Assembly: GCF_902859825.1 (NCBI RefSeq)
Contig: NZ_CADIKB010000020.1
Coordinates: 1-64,000, forward strand
Reading direction: 5' to 3'
Length of the DNA stretch: 64,000 nt
From: Paraburkholderia phenoliruptrix
GTDB lineage: Bacteria > Pseudomonadota > Gammaproteobacteria > Burkholderiales > Burkholderiaceae
Shown: piece after piece, positions 8,550 through 17,589 of the stretch
How positions within the stretch are numbered: position 1 is the stretch's first letter
Layout of the letters: each line of letters opens with the position of its first letter
Program-made: the position numbers and the translations under genes
Notes under the pieces: model-generated
Database searches by the model: none
What the model saw: only the letters and a program-made list of their open reading frames with translations
Told to the model about the DNA's origin: nothing

Positions 8550-10550
8550 TCAGGAACCCGTCGCGAGCGAGTCCGCGGCAGGGCTCGTCTGCGCGCGGGC
8601 GCGGCGCAGCGTCAACACAAATAATGCACCGCCTTGCGGCGCATTACGCGCCACGAGCGTGCCGCCGCAGTCCCGCGCGATCGACGACGAAATGGCGAGC
8701 CCGAGGCCGAGGCCCTGGCCCATTTCCTTGGTGGTGAAAAACGGTTCGAACAGGCGCGGCAAGACATCTTCGGGAATGCCGGGGCCGTTGTCGCTTACCG
8801 CGAAAGACAGGCTGTCCGCGGCGACCTCGATGTGGACCGAAATGCGCGGCGCGCCGCTGCCCGCGGTCGCGTCGAGCGCATTGCCGAGCAGATTGATGAG
8901 CACCTGTTCGAGACGCAGGTCGTCGCAATGAACGATCAGCTCGGGATGATCGTCGGCAAGGTCGAGCGGCGCGCGCGCGCCGCTTTGCGCATCGAACAGC
9001 GCAAGCTCCAGCTCGACGCCCTGCAGGCGCTTTTGCAGCAACGCGACGGCGTTGCGCAGCGCGCGCACGGCCGGCGCACGCGCGCTGCGCGGCCGCGCCC
9101 GTCCAACAAACAGCTTCAGCTGATTGGTGATCTTGCCCATGCGCTCGGTGAGCGCGGCAATCGCTTCCAGATTCTCACGCGCCGACGCCTGGTCACCCCG
9201 CTCGAGCAGCACGCGCGTGTTGTCGGAAAAGCCGCGCAGCGCGGCGAGCGGCTGATTCAGTTCATGCGTGATGCCGGCCGCCATCTGGCCGAGCGCGGCG
9301 AGCTTGCTTGCCTGGATCAGCTCGTCGTGCGCGGCGCGCAGTTCCTGCTCGGCGCGCGTGCGTTCGGCGACCTCTTTTTGCAACTGCTCGTTTGCCTGCG
9401 AGAGGTCCGCGGTACGTTCGGCAACGCGCTGGTTCAGCTCCGCATACGCCTTTTGCAGCAGCGCGCGGCTGCGCATCACTTCGCGCACGCGCGCGCGGCG
9501 CATTCTCCAGTAGAAGGCGAGCAGCACGAGCGACACATAGCCGAAGCCGGTCACGATGGTCGCGTTGCGCGCGTCGGCGTCCACGGGACTCACCGGCGCC
9601 ATGGTGATCAGATGCCAGTCCGGTACGCCCATGCCGCGCCGCGACGCGAGGTAGCGCGGCGCGTAGCGGCCGCCGCCCACGCGCACGATCTGCGCGTCGC
9701 CGTCCAGCCTGCGCTCGATCGTGACCGGCAGCGGCGCGATCGGCTGCTGCGCGTATTGACGCGCCTGGTAGATGGAATCGGCGACCTGCCCGGAGAGCGG
9801 TCGTATCGTGTGGTATTTCCAGGCGGGCACCGACGAAAGAAAGATCACGCCGTGGTCGTCGGTGACGAGCAGCGGCTCGGACGCGTCGGCGCCCTGAAAC
9901 CATTCGAGATCGAGTTTGACGACGGCCACGCCGACAATCTTGCCGTCGCGCCGCACCGGCTGCGAAATGTAGTAGCCCGGCGCCTGCGAGATCGTGCCGA
10001 TGCCGAAAAAGCGGCCCACGCCGCCCCTGACCGCGTCGACGAAATACGGCCGGAACTGATAGCCCGCGCCGATGAAACTGCCCGGGCCTTGCCAGTTGCT
10101 CGCGGCCACGCAGTAGCCGTCGAGCGGAATGATGTAGGTGACCGTGGCGCGCGCGTGGCGGTTCAGGTCTTCGAGATAGAGATTCGCGCGCTCCACGTTG
10201 GCCGGCGACGGATCGACCAGCACGTCCTGCACGATAGGATGTTCCGCGAGCAGATACGGCAGCGACTCATAGCGCTCGAGCGTGCTTTTCAGCGAGCTGG
10301 TGGTGCGGTCGACACGCCCGGCCGCATTGAGCCGCAAGCTGTCGATCCCGCTTTGCCACGCGATGCTGTAAGTGAGCCCGCACGCCGCCGCGAGCCCGGC
10401 GACGAGCGCGAAGAGGATCAGCAGGCGGCGGGTCACGTTGGCAATATCCGGTCGGGTGTGATCGGATATTGTGGCATAAGGCGAAGCGCCGTCGGCGCGA
10501 GCTTCCCCGGCCGGCGGCATTGGGTTTGGGCGCGCGGTCACCGGTTGCAT
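8550..10550 (-). CDS. dctB: C4-dicarboxylate sensor histidine kinase DctB
   Basis: A 666-residue membrane sensor. First transmembrane helix LLILFALVAGLAAACGLTY, then a periplasmic sensing region of about 260 residues, a second helix near TGFGYVSLVLLAFYW, and a coiled coil rich in Glu/Arg (AELNQRVAERTADLSQ onwards). HisKA has the phosphorylated His in GITHELNQPLAAL. HATPase_c has DNGPGIPEDVLPRLFEPFFTTK and GLGLGLAIS. The ATG at 10550 puts a short cytoplasmic tail before helix 1. It probably senses external succinate, fumarate or malate and phosphorylates DctD encoded just downstream. Confidence 0.92.
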   Translation of the reverse strand: MQPVTARPNPMPPAGEARADGASPYATISDHTRPDIANVTRRLLILFALVAGLAAACGLTYSIAWQSGIDSLRLNAAGRVDRTTSSLKSTLERYESLPYLLAEHPIVQDVLVDPSPANVERANLYLEDLNRHARATVTYIIPLDGYCVAASNWQGPGSFIGAGYQFRPYFVDAVRGGVGRFFGIGTISQAPGYYISQPVRRDGKIVGVAVVKLDLEWFQGADASEPLLVTDDHGVIFLSSVPAWKYHTIRPLSGQVADSIYQARQYAQQPIAPLPVTIERRLDGDAQIVRVGGGRYAPRYLASRRGMGVPDWHLITMAPVSPVDADARNATIVTGFGYVSLVLLAFYWRMRRARVREVMRSRALLQKAYAELNQRVAERTADLSQANEQLQKEVAERTRAEQELRAAHDELIQASKLAALGQMAAGITHELNQPLAALRGFSDNTRVLLERGDQASARENLEAIAALTERMGKITNQLKLFVGRARPRSARAPAVRALRNAVALLQKRLQGVELELALFDAQSGARAPLDLADDHPELIVHCDDLRLEQVLINLLGNALDATAGSGAPRISVHIEVAADSLSFAVSDNGPGIPEDVLPRLFEPFFTTKEMGQGLGLGLAISSSIARDCGGTLVARNAPQGGALFVLTLRRARAQTSPAADSLATGS

Positions 10551-10614
10551 GTTCGGGTGTCCGCGGCCGCGAATGTCACGCTTTTTTAGGAGGCGATGCC
10601 AGACGACGTCCGGC

Positions 10615-11895
10615 TCAAACGCCGGCGGGCTCCTTGACCGCCACGTCGCCGCGCAACGCGGCATTCAGCTTGTTGCGGTCCAGTTCTTTTTCCCACGCCG
10701 ACACGACGACGGTCGCGACGCCATTGCCGACGATGTTGGTCAGCGCACGGCATTCGCTCATGAAGCGGTCGATACCGAGAATCAGCACCATGCCCGACAG
10801 CGGAATGGTCGGCACCACAGCCAGCGTCGCGGCGAGCGTGATGAAGCCCGCGCCCGTCACGCCGCTCGCGCCCTTCGAGGTCAGCATCGTCACGGCGAGC
10901 AGCGTGAGCTGCTGCGTCCACGTGAGGTCGGTGTTGGTCGCCTGCGCGATGAACAGCACGGCCATCGTCATGTAGATGTTGGTGCCGTCGAGGTTGAACG
11001 AGTAGCCGGTCGGTACCACGAGGCCTACCACCGAGCGGGAGCAGCCGAGCTTTTCGAGCTTCAGCATCAGTTGCGGCAGCGCGGCTTCGGACGAGCTCGT
11101 GCCGAGCACGATCAGCATCTCTTCCTTGATGTACGCGACAAAGCGCAGGATGTTAAAGCCCACCGCGCGCGCGATGATGCCGAGCACCACGACCACGAAG
11201 ACAATCGACGTCAGATAGAACGTGCCGATCAGCTTGAGCATGGGCAGCAGCGAACCGATGCCGTACTTGCCGATGGTGAACGCCATCGCGCCGAACGCGC
11301 CGATCGGCGCCAGCTTCGTGATGATGCCGACCATGCCGAACAGGATGCTCGACAGGCTTTCGATAAACGTCGTCACCGGCTTGCCGCGCTCGCCGATATG
11401 CGCGAGCACCGCGCCGAACAGCAGCGCGATCAGCAGAATCTGCAGGATTTCACCTTGCGAGAATGCCGACACGAGCGTGTCCGGAATGATGTGCATGAGG
11501 AAGTCGACCGTGGTCTGGCCGTGCGCCTTGGCGGCGTACGACGCGACTTCCTTGCCGTTCAGCGTGGACGGATCGACGTTGAAGCCGACGCCCGGACGCA
11601 GCAGGTGCGTGGCGGCGAGGCCGAGCACCAGCGCGAAGGTCGACACGATCTCGAAGTACAGCAGCGCCTTGCCGCCCACGCGCCCGACCTTCTTCATGTC
11701 TTCCATGCCGGCAATGCCGGTCACGACCGTACAGAAGATGATCGGCCCGATCACCATCTTGATGAGTTTGATGAACGCGTCGCCGAGCGGCTTCATGTCG
11801 ACGGCGAGATTGGGATAAAAATGTCCGAGCGCGATACCGATGATGATCGCCACGATCACCTGGACGTACAGCACTTTATGGATAGGTTTCTTCAC
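10615..11895 (-). CDS. dctA: C4-dicarboxylate transporter DctA
   Basis: A 426-residue Na+/H+-dicarboxylate symporter of the glutamate-type (DAACS) family with about eight membrane segments. Family motifs are present: the serine-rich loop GTSSSEAALPQLM, the region VPTGYSFNLDGTNIYMT, and TSKGASGVTGAGFI. The start is GTG at 11893-11895 (VKKPIHKVLYVQV), with AGGAAA seven bases upstream and matching the usual DctA N-terminus. The longer upstream frame is not used. It imports succinate, fumarate and malate. Expression probably depends on sigma-54 and DctD. Confidence 0.95.
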   Translation of the reverse strand: MKKPIHKVLYVQVIVAIIIGIALGHFYPNLAVDMKPLGDAFIKLIKMVIGPIIFCTVVTGIAGMEDMKKVGRVGGKALLYFEIVSTFALVLGLAATHLLRPGVGFNVDPSTLNGKEVASYAAKAHGQTTVDFLMHIIPDTLVSAFSQGEILQILLIALLFGAVLAHIGERGKPVTTFIESLSSILFGMVGIITKLAPIGAFGAMAFTIGKYGIGSLLPMLKLIGTFYLTSIVFVVVVLGIIARAVGFNILRFVAYIKEEMLIVLGTSSSEAALPQLMLKLEKLGCSRSVVGLVVPTGYSFNLDGTNIYMTMAVLFIAQATNTDLTWTQQLTLLAVTMLTSKGASGVTGAGFITLAATLAVVPTIPLSGMVLILGIDRFMSECRALTNIVGNGVATVVVSAWEKELDRNKLNAALRGDVAVKEPAGV

Positions 11896-12082
11896 GATGT
11901 TTCCTGCGATGTGGGTGAGCCCATGGCCTGCCACGCTGCGCATCATGCGAACGAATGAACGTCGCCTCTGCACGGCATTAGGCCGCGACAAGACGACGAA
12001 TTCAGAAATACCAGGAAGGGAAATCGGACATCGTTGTCTCCTTGCTTTAGTTGTCGGACCGTTGCGGCCGCGCCATCTATTT

Positions 12083-12099
12083 TGCAAGCTCGATGCCAG
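12083..12099 (-). promoter_or_regulatory. Sigma-54 (-24/-12) promoter of dctA
   Basis: On the minus strand the site reads CTGGCATCGAGCTTGCA. It has GG and GC at the exact spacing of the RpoN consensus YTGGCACGNNNNTTGCW, about 190 bp before the dctA start. It fits a DctD-activated gene. Confidence 0.75.
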
Positions 12100-12160
12100 C
12101 TTGATGCTTAAGACATACCCTTGATTCTTATAGATTTTTTATTCGAGACAGCCGCGCGCA

Positions 12161-12207
12161 TTCCGGGTTTCCGGAAATCCGGACGAGCGGCGTCGGGAAA
12201 GCCGGAA
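12161..12207. promoter_or_regulatory. Candidate DctD upstream activating sequence
   Basis: Repeated CCGGA/TCCGG motifs, including the perfect palindrome TTTCCGGAAA at 12168-12177, lie about 85 bp upstream of the -24/-12 promoter. That is the usual distance for an enhancer bound by an NtrC-type activator. The binding consensus for this DctD is not known to me. Confidence 0.4.
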
Positions 12208-12269
12208 TTCATCGCGGCAAAAACCTTAGGGAAAACCCGCGGCCTTTGCCGGCGGGCTTTCGCGCGTGT

Positions 12270-13340
12270 TCAGGCGTTGCCTTCTTCCAGCACCAGCAGG
12301 TTGTCGTGGGAAAAACCGAGCGACACCGGCTGCCCGCGCTCGGGCAAACCGCGATTCGGGTCGTTGAACACGTCGAGCGAAATCACCGCATCTTTCACAC
12401 GTGTTCGGATCCGCACCACGGCGCCGAGGAAATTCACTTCCTCGACGGTCGCGTTCAGCGTGTTGCGCCCGGGCGCCGCCGGTTCGAGCACGATCGCCTC
12501 GGGCCGAAGCGCCAGCAGGCGCTTCTTGCCTGCGTCGCCGGCGGGCAGTTCCTGGGTCGTGGTGAGCTCCTGGCCATCTACCGCCATCTTGCCGGTTGCC
12601 GGATCGACTACATGCCCGGCCAGAATGTTGAGCGTGCCGACAAACGACGCGACAAAGCGTGTACGCGGATAGTTATAGATCTCCGAAGGCGAGCCGATCT
12701 GCTCGACGCGCCCTTCGTTCATCACGACGATACGGTCGGAAATGGACAGTGCCTCTTCCTGATCGTGCGTGACGAAAATCGACGTGATGCCGAGTTCGCG
12801 CTGCAACGCACGAATGTCCTGGCGCAGCGAGATGCGAATCTTGGCGTCGAGCGCGGAAAGCGGTTCGTCGAGCAACAGCACCTGCGGCTTGCCTGCCAGC
12901 GCGCGCGCAAGCGCGACGCGCTGCTGCTGGCCGCCCGAGAGCTGCCACGGATAACGGCCGCCCAGCTTCGGCAGCTTGATGAGGTGCAGCATTTCCTCTA
13001 CACGCTGATCGATCTCCGCCTGCGGCCGATGCGTGATCTTCAGCCCGAAGCCGATGTTCTCGGCCACCGTCATGTTCGCAAAGAGCGCATACGACTGGAA
13101 CACCATGCCGACCTTGCGCTGACGCGTGCGCAAATGCGTGACGTCCTTGTTGTCGAGCCGGATGACGCCGCGCGTCGGCGCCTCGAAGCCGGCGATCATC
13201 CGCAGCACGGTGGTCTTGCCGCAGCCCGACGGTCCGAGAAACGTGATGAACTCGCCGCGCTCGATCTTCATGTCGAAGTGATGCAGCGCGATGTTCGCCC
13301 CGAAGGACTTGTGCAGATTTTCGATTTCGAGAAATGCCAT
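12270..13340 (-). CDS. ABC transporter ATP-binding protein (PotA-type)
   Basis: A 356-residue ATPase. Walker A GPSGCGKTT, Q-loop VFQSYALF, signature LSGGQQQRVALARAL, Walker B VLLLDEPLSALD and the switch His in VTHDQEEA are intact. After about residue 240 comes the TOBE-like regulatory domain typical of the PotA/UgpC group. It is the last gene of a four-gene importer (binding protein, two permeases, ATPase) reading right to left, 19 nt after the second permease. It powers uptake of a small organic solute. The adjacent ugpQ suggests a phosphodiester or glycerol phosphate, but this is not proven. Confidence 0.9.
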   Translation of the reverse strand: MAFLEIENLHKSFGANIALHHFDMKIERGEFITFLGPSGCGKTTVLRMIAGFEAPTRGVIRLDNKDVTHLRTRQRKVGMVFQSYALFANMTVAENIGFGLKITHRPQAEIDQRVEEMLHLIKLPKLGGRYPWQLSGGQQQRVALARALAGKPQVLLLDEPLSALDAKIRISLRQDIRALQRELGITSIFVTHDQEEALSISDRIVVMNEGRVEQIGSPSEIYNYPRTRFVASFVGTLNILAGHVVDPATGKMAVDGQELTTTQELPAGDAGKKRLLALRPEAIVLEPAAPGRNTLNATVEEVNFLGAVVRIRTRVKDAVISLDVFNDPNRGLPERGQPVSLGFSHDNLLVLEEGNA

Positions 13341-13359
13341 GATTCGCTGCCTCAGTGAG

Positions 13360-14151
13360 TCAGATTTTCTGGCCGCTTAACGCGCGGGCCGAGCCGAACA
13401 CCTGGATCAGGCCCATCGACGCCCACGTGATCATGAACGCGATGATCGCGAGCGCCGACGGCTCATACGCGCGATTCGCGCCGATCAGTTGCAGATACGG
13501 GCCGAACGCGGGCCGGTCGAGCAGGCTGGCCAACGTGAATTCGCCGATCACGACCGCAAAGGTGAGAAATGCGCCGGACAGAATGCCCGAGCGGATATTC
13601 GGAAAGATCACCTTGAAGAGAATGGTCGGCCAGTTCGCGCCGAGACATTCGGCGGCTTCGGTGAGCGAGCGCACGTCGACGGCGCGCAGGCCCGCGTCGA
13701 CCGCGCGGTACATGTACGGCAGCGAGAGCGTCACGTAGCCGAACACGAGCAGCAGGTCGGTCGCGCGCTCATTGCTCGTGAGCGGCAAAATCGAACTGCT
13801 GTTGTAAATGCGCAGATAGCCGAACACGATCACGATGGCCGGCACGACGAGCGGCAGCAGCGTGATGAATTCGACCACCGGCCGCAGCTTCGGCAAGCGC
13901 AGCTGCACCCAGTAAGCCGTCGGCACGACGAGCAGAATGCCGACCACGATCGTCAGCAAGGCCATCAGAATGGAATAGCCGAACGACGCCTGAAAACGCG
14001 GATCGCTCAGCACGACGCTATACGCTTCAAAGCTGTAGGTGCCGCGCTTCATCCGCAGACTGAATTCAAAGGTGGCGATGAGCGGAATCAGGAAGTAGAG
14101 CGATCCGACCGTCATCGCGGTCCACGCGCCCACGCGCGATTGACTTTTCAT
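13360..14151 (-). CDS. ABC transporter permease (PotC-type)
   Basis: A 263-residue inner-membrane protein with about six helices. The EAA-type loop is seen in LTEAAECLGANWPTILFKVIFP, the contact site for the ATPase. Its ATG overlaps the stop of the upstream permease in an ATGA, which indicates translational coupling. It forms the channel together with the 312-residue permease. Confidence 0.9.
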   Translation of the reverse strand: MKSQSRVGAWTAMTVGSLYFLIPLIATFEFSLRMKRGTYSFEAYSVVLSDPRFQASFGYSILMALLTIVVGILLVVPTAYWVQLRLPKLRPVVEFITLLPLVVPAIVIVFGYLRIYNSSSILPLTSNERATDLLLVFGYVTLSLPYMYRAVDAGLRAVDVRSLTEAAECLGANWPTILFKVIFPNIRSGILSGAFLTFAVVIGEFTLASLLDRPAFGPYLQLIGANRAYEPSALAIIAFMITWASMGLIQVFGSARALSGQKI

Positions 14152-15086
14152 CGACGGCCCCTTTCGGCGCGCGAGCGCAGCCAGATATACCCGCCATTCG
14201 ACAAACCCGTCACGAGCACCATGCCGAGCGCGAGCGCGTAGCCGAGATTCTGGTTATGCATGACGTCGCCGCGAATCTGCGCGAACAGCAGAATCGGCAC
14301 GATGTTCAGCGAACTGCCCGTCAGCGCGTAGGCCGTCGCGACCGCGCCGAACGCGTTGGCGAACAGCAGGAGCGTCGCGCCGAGCACGCTCGGCCAGAGC
14401 ACCGGCAGCGCGACGTAACGCCAGTATTGATACGCGGTGCCGCCGAGGCAATCGCAGGCTTCGCGCCATTCGCGCTTGAGGCCGTCCAGCGCAGGGGTGA
14501 CGATCAGCACCATCAACGGAATCTGGAAATACAGGTAGGTGAGCGTGAGCCCCGAAAAGCTGAGAATGCTGAAACCCGTCGAATACAGATTGAAGCCGAG
14601 GTATTTCTTCAGCAGCACGGTGACGAGACCCACGCGCCCGAGCGTGCAGATGAAGGCGAACGCGAGCGGCACGCCGGCGAAGTTCGACGCCACGCCGGAG
14701 AACGTCATCAATGTCGGACGAATCCAGCCCGGCAGCTTGCCCTGCACCGCCGCCCACGCGAGCAGCGAGCCGATCAGCGCGCCGCCCGCGGCGGACGCCG
14801 CGCTCACCTTGAAGCTGATCCAGTAGGCGTCCAGCACGGACGGCTGAAACAGATCGCGCAGATTGGCGAGCGTGAAGTGACCTTGCGCATCCTGGAACGC
14901 GCCGATCATCAGAAAACCGGTCGGCAGAATCAGGAACAGCAGCGCGAACGTGAAGAACGGCACGACGCCGATCCATGCCAGCATCTGCGACGCGCGGCCC
15001 GGACCGTCGACGCGCGGCGCCGGCTTGGGCACCGGCGGCACCAGCAGTTCCGGCTGCACCGATCCAGCATCCGATGAAGCGCTCAT
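14148..15086 (-). CDS. ABC transporter permease (PotB-type)
   Basis: A 312-residue permease. A Pro-rich cytoplasmic N-terminus (about 40 residues) precedes the first helix, MLAWIGVVPFFTFALLFLIL. The EAA loop is REACDCLGGTAYQYWRYVALP. It lies 96 nt downstream of the binding-protein gene and overlaps the next permease by 4 nt. Confidence 0.9.
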   Translation of the reverse strand: MSASSDAGSVQPELLVPPVPKPAPRVDGPGRASQMLAWIGVVPFFTFALLFLILPTGFLMIGAFQDAQGHFTLANLRDLFQPSVLDAYWISFKVSAASAAGGALIGSLLAWAAVQGKLPGWIRPTLMTFSGVASNFAGVPLAFAFICTLGRVGLVTVLLKKYLGFNLYSTGFSILSFSGLTLTYLYFQIPLMVLIVTPALDGLKREWREACDCLGGTAYQYWRYVALPVLWPSVLGATLLLFANAFGAVATAYALTGSSLNIVPILLFAQIRGDVMHNQNLGYALALGMVLVTGLSNGGYIWLRSRAERGRR

Positions 15087-15182
15087 AGTTCACCCTTTGG
15101 GCTTGACGACTCGCGCCGCGGAAACCGCCTTGCGAGCGGCGCCGCGGCGCACTTCAATCACGCAACGTTGACGTCACGGCGC

Positions 15183-16295
15183 TTACTTGACGTTCGCGCC
15201 GACCACTTCGTCCCAGTGCTTCGTGATGGTTTCCTTGTACGCGTCCTGCTGCTGCAGCGTCGGGAACACCACGTTCTTGTACGACGCAGGCGGCGGCAGC
15301 TTGTCGAGCAGCGCTTGCGGCACCTTCTTGCCGGCCACCAGTTCGTTGTAGCGCATCGGATGGCAGTAGCCGGTCAGCCAGCCGATCTGGCCTTCGTCGG
15401 AATAGAGGTATTCCATCCACAGCTTGGCGGCGTTCGGATGCGGTGCATAGGCGCTGATTGCCTGAACGTAGACGCCGGCCACCACGCCCGTCTTCGGAAT
15501 CACCACCTGAACCTTCGGGTTGCCCTTCAACGTATCGCGGTCGGCAAGCGCGTTGTAATCCCAACGGACGACGATCGGCGTCGTGCCTTGCGCGAGCGAT
15601 GCCGCCTTGCCGATCACCGGCACGAAGTTGCCGCTCTTGTTCAGATCGGCGAAGAACTTGAGGCCGGCTTTGTCCGCCTTCGACGCGTCGCCCTTGCTTT
15701 GCGACAGACCGGCTGCATAGACGGCCTGGATCGCCTGGTTCGCCGAGCGCGGATCGCCCGCGAGCGAGACAGCGTTCTTGTAATCGGACTTGAGCAGATC
15801 GCTCCAGTCGGCGGGCGCCTTGTCGATCATGTCGGCGTTCACTTCGAACGCGAGCACGCCGTAGTAGTCGCCGTACCAGTAGCCGTCCGGATCCTTCGAC
15901 TCTTTCGGAATCGAGTTCCACGTCGACACCTTGTACGGCTGCAGCAGCCCTTCTGCCTTCGCGCTCGGACCGAACGACAAACCCACGTCGATCACGTCCG
16001 GTGCCTGCGGACCCTTGTTGCCCTTGTTGGCCTTGATGGCCTCGACTTCGTCGCCCGAACCGGCGTCCGGATTCAGTTCATTGATCTTGATGCCGTACTT
16101 CTTCTGGAAACCCGCGACGAGTTGCCCGTAGTTGCACCAGTCGTGCGGCAACGCGATCACGGTGAGCTGGCCTTCCTGCTTCGCGGCGGCGATCAATGCG
16201 TCGAGCGGCGCGGCGCAAGCGCTGCTCGCGCCCGCGGCGGCCACGCCCGCTGCGGCCGACATCGAAAGTACGCGAGCTAACACGGTGCGGTTCAT
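15183..16295 (-). CDS. Periplasmic solute-binding protein (PotD-like)
   Basis: A 370-residue secreted binding protein. The signal peptide (MNRTVLARVLSMSAAAGVAAAG...SACA, cut before APLDALI) is followed by a type II periplasmic binding fold. The start at 16295 is preferred to the ATG four codons upstream because GGGGA stands five bases before it. First gene of the importer operon. PotD-like proteins bind polyamines, Fe3+ or phosphonates. The neighbouring glycerophosphodiesterase and GlpR-like regulator suggest a glycerophosphodiester or similar ligand, by inference only. Confidence 0.88.
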   Translation of the reverse strand: MNRTVLARVLSMSAAAGVAAAGASSACAAPLDALIAAAKQEGQLTVIALPHDWCNYGQLVAGFQKKYGIKINELNPDAGSGDEVEAIKANKGNKGPQAPDVIDVGLSFGPSAKAEGLLQPYKVSTWNSIPKESKDPDGYWYGDYYGVLAFEVNADMIDKAPADWSDLLKSDYKNAVSLAGDPRSANQAIQAVYAAGLSQSKGDASKADKAGLKFFADLNKSGNFVPVIGKAASLAQGTTPIVVRWDYNALADRDTLKGNPKVQVVIPKTGVVAGVYVQAISAYAPHPNAAKLWMEYLYSDEGQIGWLTGYCHPMRYNELVAGKKVPQALLDKLPPPASYKNVVFPTLQQQDAYKETITKHWDEVVGANVK

Positions 16296-16362
16296 AGTTT
16301 TCCCCATCCTCTGCCGAAGTTGTTGCGTTTGGAAAATGTCTCGTTCGACTTCAAGGGCGCGA

Positions 16363-16398
16363 GCCGTTCGCTATTGCGTTCGCTATGGCGTGCGCTTT
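16363..16398 (+). repeat. Three tandem 12-bp repeats
   Basis: CGTTCGCTATTG, CGTTCGCTATGG and CGTGCGCTTTTG follow head to tail. Further CGCTT-containing copies decay up to about 16460. The tract lies between ugpQ and the binding-protein gene, in the transcribed spacer or promoter of the importer operon. Confidence 0.6.
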
Positions 16399-16515
16399 TG
16401 TCTGCGCTTATTCCATACGCTTGTTGCCCACGCTTATTGCTGCGCTTGTGCGTCCGTCAATGCGTCAGTGCTTCCGTGCTCTCGCGCCCGTGCCATGCCC
16501 GCGCCGGTGCGGCGC

Positions 16516-17280
16516 TCAAAGCATGTCGTGCTGCAGCTTATCGATGCGATCTGTACAAATCATGTCGACGCCCCACTCTGCGAGCAATTGCGCACGCGCC
16601 GGGTCGTTCACCGTGTAGGCGAGTACATGCAAGCCGGCCGCGCGGATGTCGGCGACGAGCGGCTCGCTCAGATAACGGTGGCTCGCATGCAAGGACACGC
16701 AGTCCAGTTCGCGCACAATGCGCAGCCAGTCCGCGGGCACTTCCTCGAACAGCATGCCGCGTCGCAATGAAGGCGCCGCGTCGCGCGCGGCCGCGAGCGC
16801 CTCGAACGAAAACGACGACAGCAGCGGGGGCGTCTGGCCTTGCCACAACTCGAGCGCGGCGCTCGCGACGAGCCGGCCGGTGATTTCATCGCGACCGGGA
16901 CACGGCTTGATTTCGATGTTCGCCGCGATGCCTTCGCGCGCGCAACGCGCGGCCGCCTCCGCCAGCGTGGGCAGGCGTGTGCCTGCGAATTGCGGACCGA
17001 ACCAGGCCCCCGCGTCGAGCAACGCAAGTTGCGCCCAGGAATAGACCGCCGCCGCGCCGTAGCCGTTGGTCGTGCGATCGAGCGTGTCGTCGTGGAGCAG
17101 GAACAGCTGGTTGTCGGCGGAAAGCTTGGCGTCGAATTCGACCATGCGGTAACCGTAGCGCACACAAGCGTCGAAACCGGCTAACGTGTTCTCCGGCGCG
17201 AGCGTGCCGCCGCAACGATGCGCGACGAGCGGCGGATACGGCCAGTCTGCAGGTGCTGCGCGATCGATCCCGTTTGCCAC
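16516..17280 (-). CDS. ugpQ: Glycerophosphodiester phosphodiesterase
   Basis: A 254-residue cytoplasmic GDPD-family enzyme. The catalytic signature HRCGGTLAPENT is near residues 21-32, followed by EFDAKLSADNQLFLLHDDTLDRTTNG with the metal-binding Glu/Asp and second His. It hydrolyses glycerophosphodiesters to sn-glycerol 3-phosphate and an alcohol. The start is GTG (17278-17280) with AGGTGA seven bases upstream. It stands between the importer operon and a divergent DeoR-type regulator, with a palindromic operator in the shared region. Confidence 0.9.
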   Translation of the reverse strand: MANGIDRAAPADWPYPPLVAHRCGGTLAPENTLAGFDACVRYGYRMVEFDAKLSADNQLFLLHDDTLDRTTNGYGAAAVYSWAQLALLDAGAWFGPQFAGTRLPTLAEAAARCAREGIAANIEIKPCPGRDEITGRLVASAALELWQGQTPPLLSSFSFEALAAARDAAPSLRRGMLFEEVPADWLRIVRELDCVSLHASHRYLSEPLVADIRAAGLHVLAYTVNDPARAQLLAEWGVDMICTDRIDKLQHDML

Positions 17281-17387
17281 GTCCCGTCACCTTTCACTCA
17301 GAATAAAGCGCACTGGCCAGGCGCCGACGCCTGCACTCTTGTCCAAAAGCGCCATAAAAACGCGCGAAAACACAGATTAAACTTTCC

Positions 17388-17410
17388 ATTCGAACATTCG
17401 ATGTTCGAAT
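17388..17410. promoter_or_regulatory. GlpR-like operator palindrome
   Basis: Arms ATTCGAACAT (17388-17397) and ATGTTCGAAT (17401-17410) are perfectly complementary with TCG between. The ATGTTCG half-site matches the half-site of GlpR operators as I recall them from E. coli. It lies between ugpQ and the DeoR-family gene, so it probably controls one or both. Confidence 0.7.
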
Positions 17411-17589
17411 CAGGCGGCACTTCGATTTGCGAAGGCTAAATTCAAATACACAAACTTGCAAGCTACCAAAAAAATACAACACAATCCGGCTGAAGTAGTA
17501 CGCTTGACATCGTCCGGACACACATTCGTGACCACGATGTCGTCGGTTAAGACACGTTATGCGAACGCCTTCGCATCCAGGGAAAATGC

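Noticed and set aside
8634..10589. Long plus-strand ORF opposite dctB
   Set aside because: It is Arg/Ala/His-rich and mirrors the DctB frame. A GC-rich antisense shadow, with no domain.
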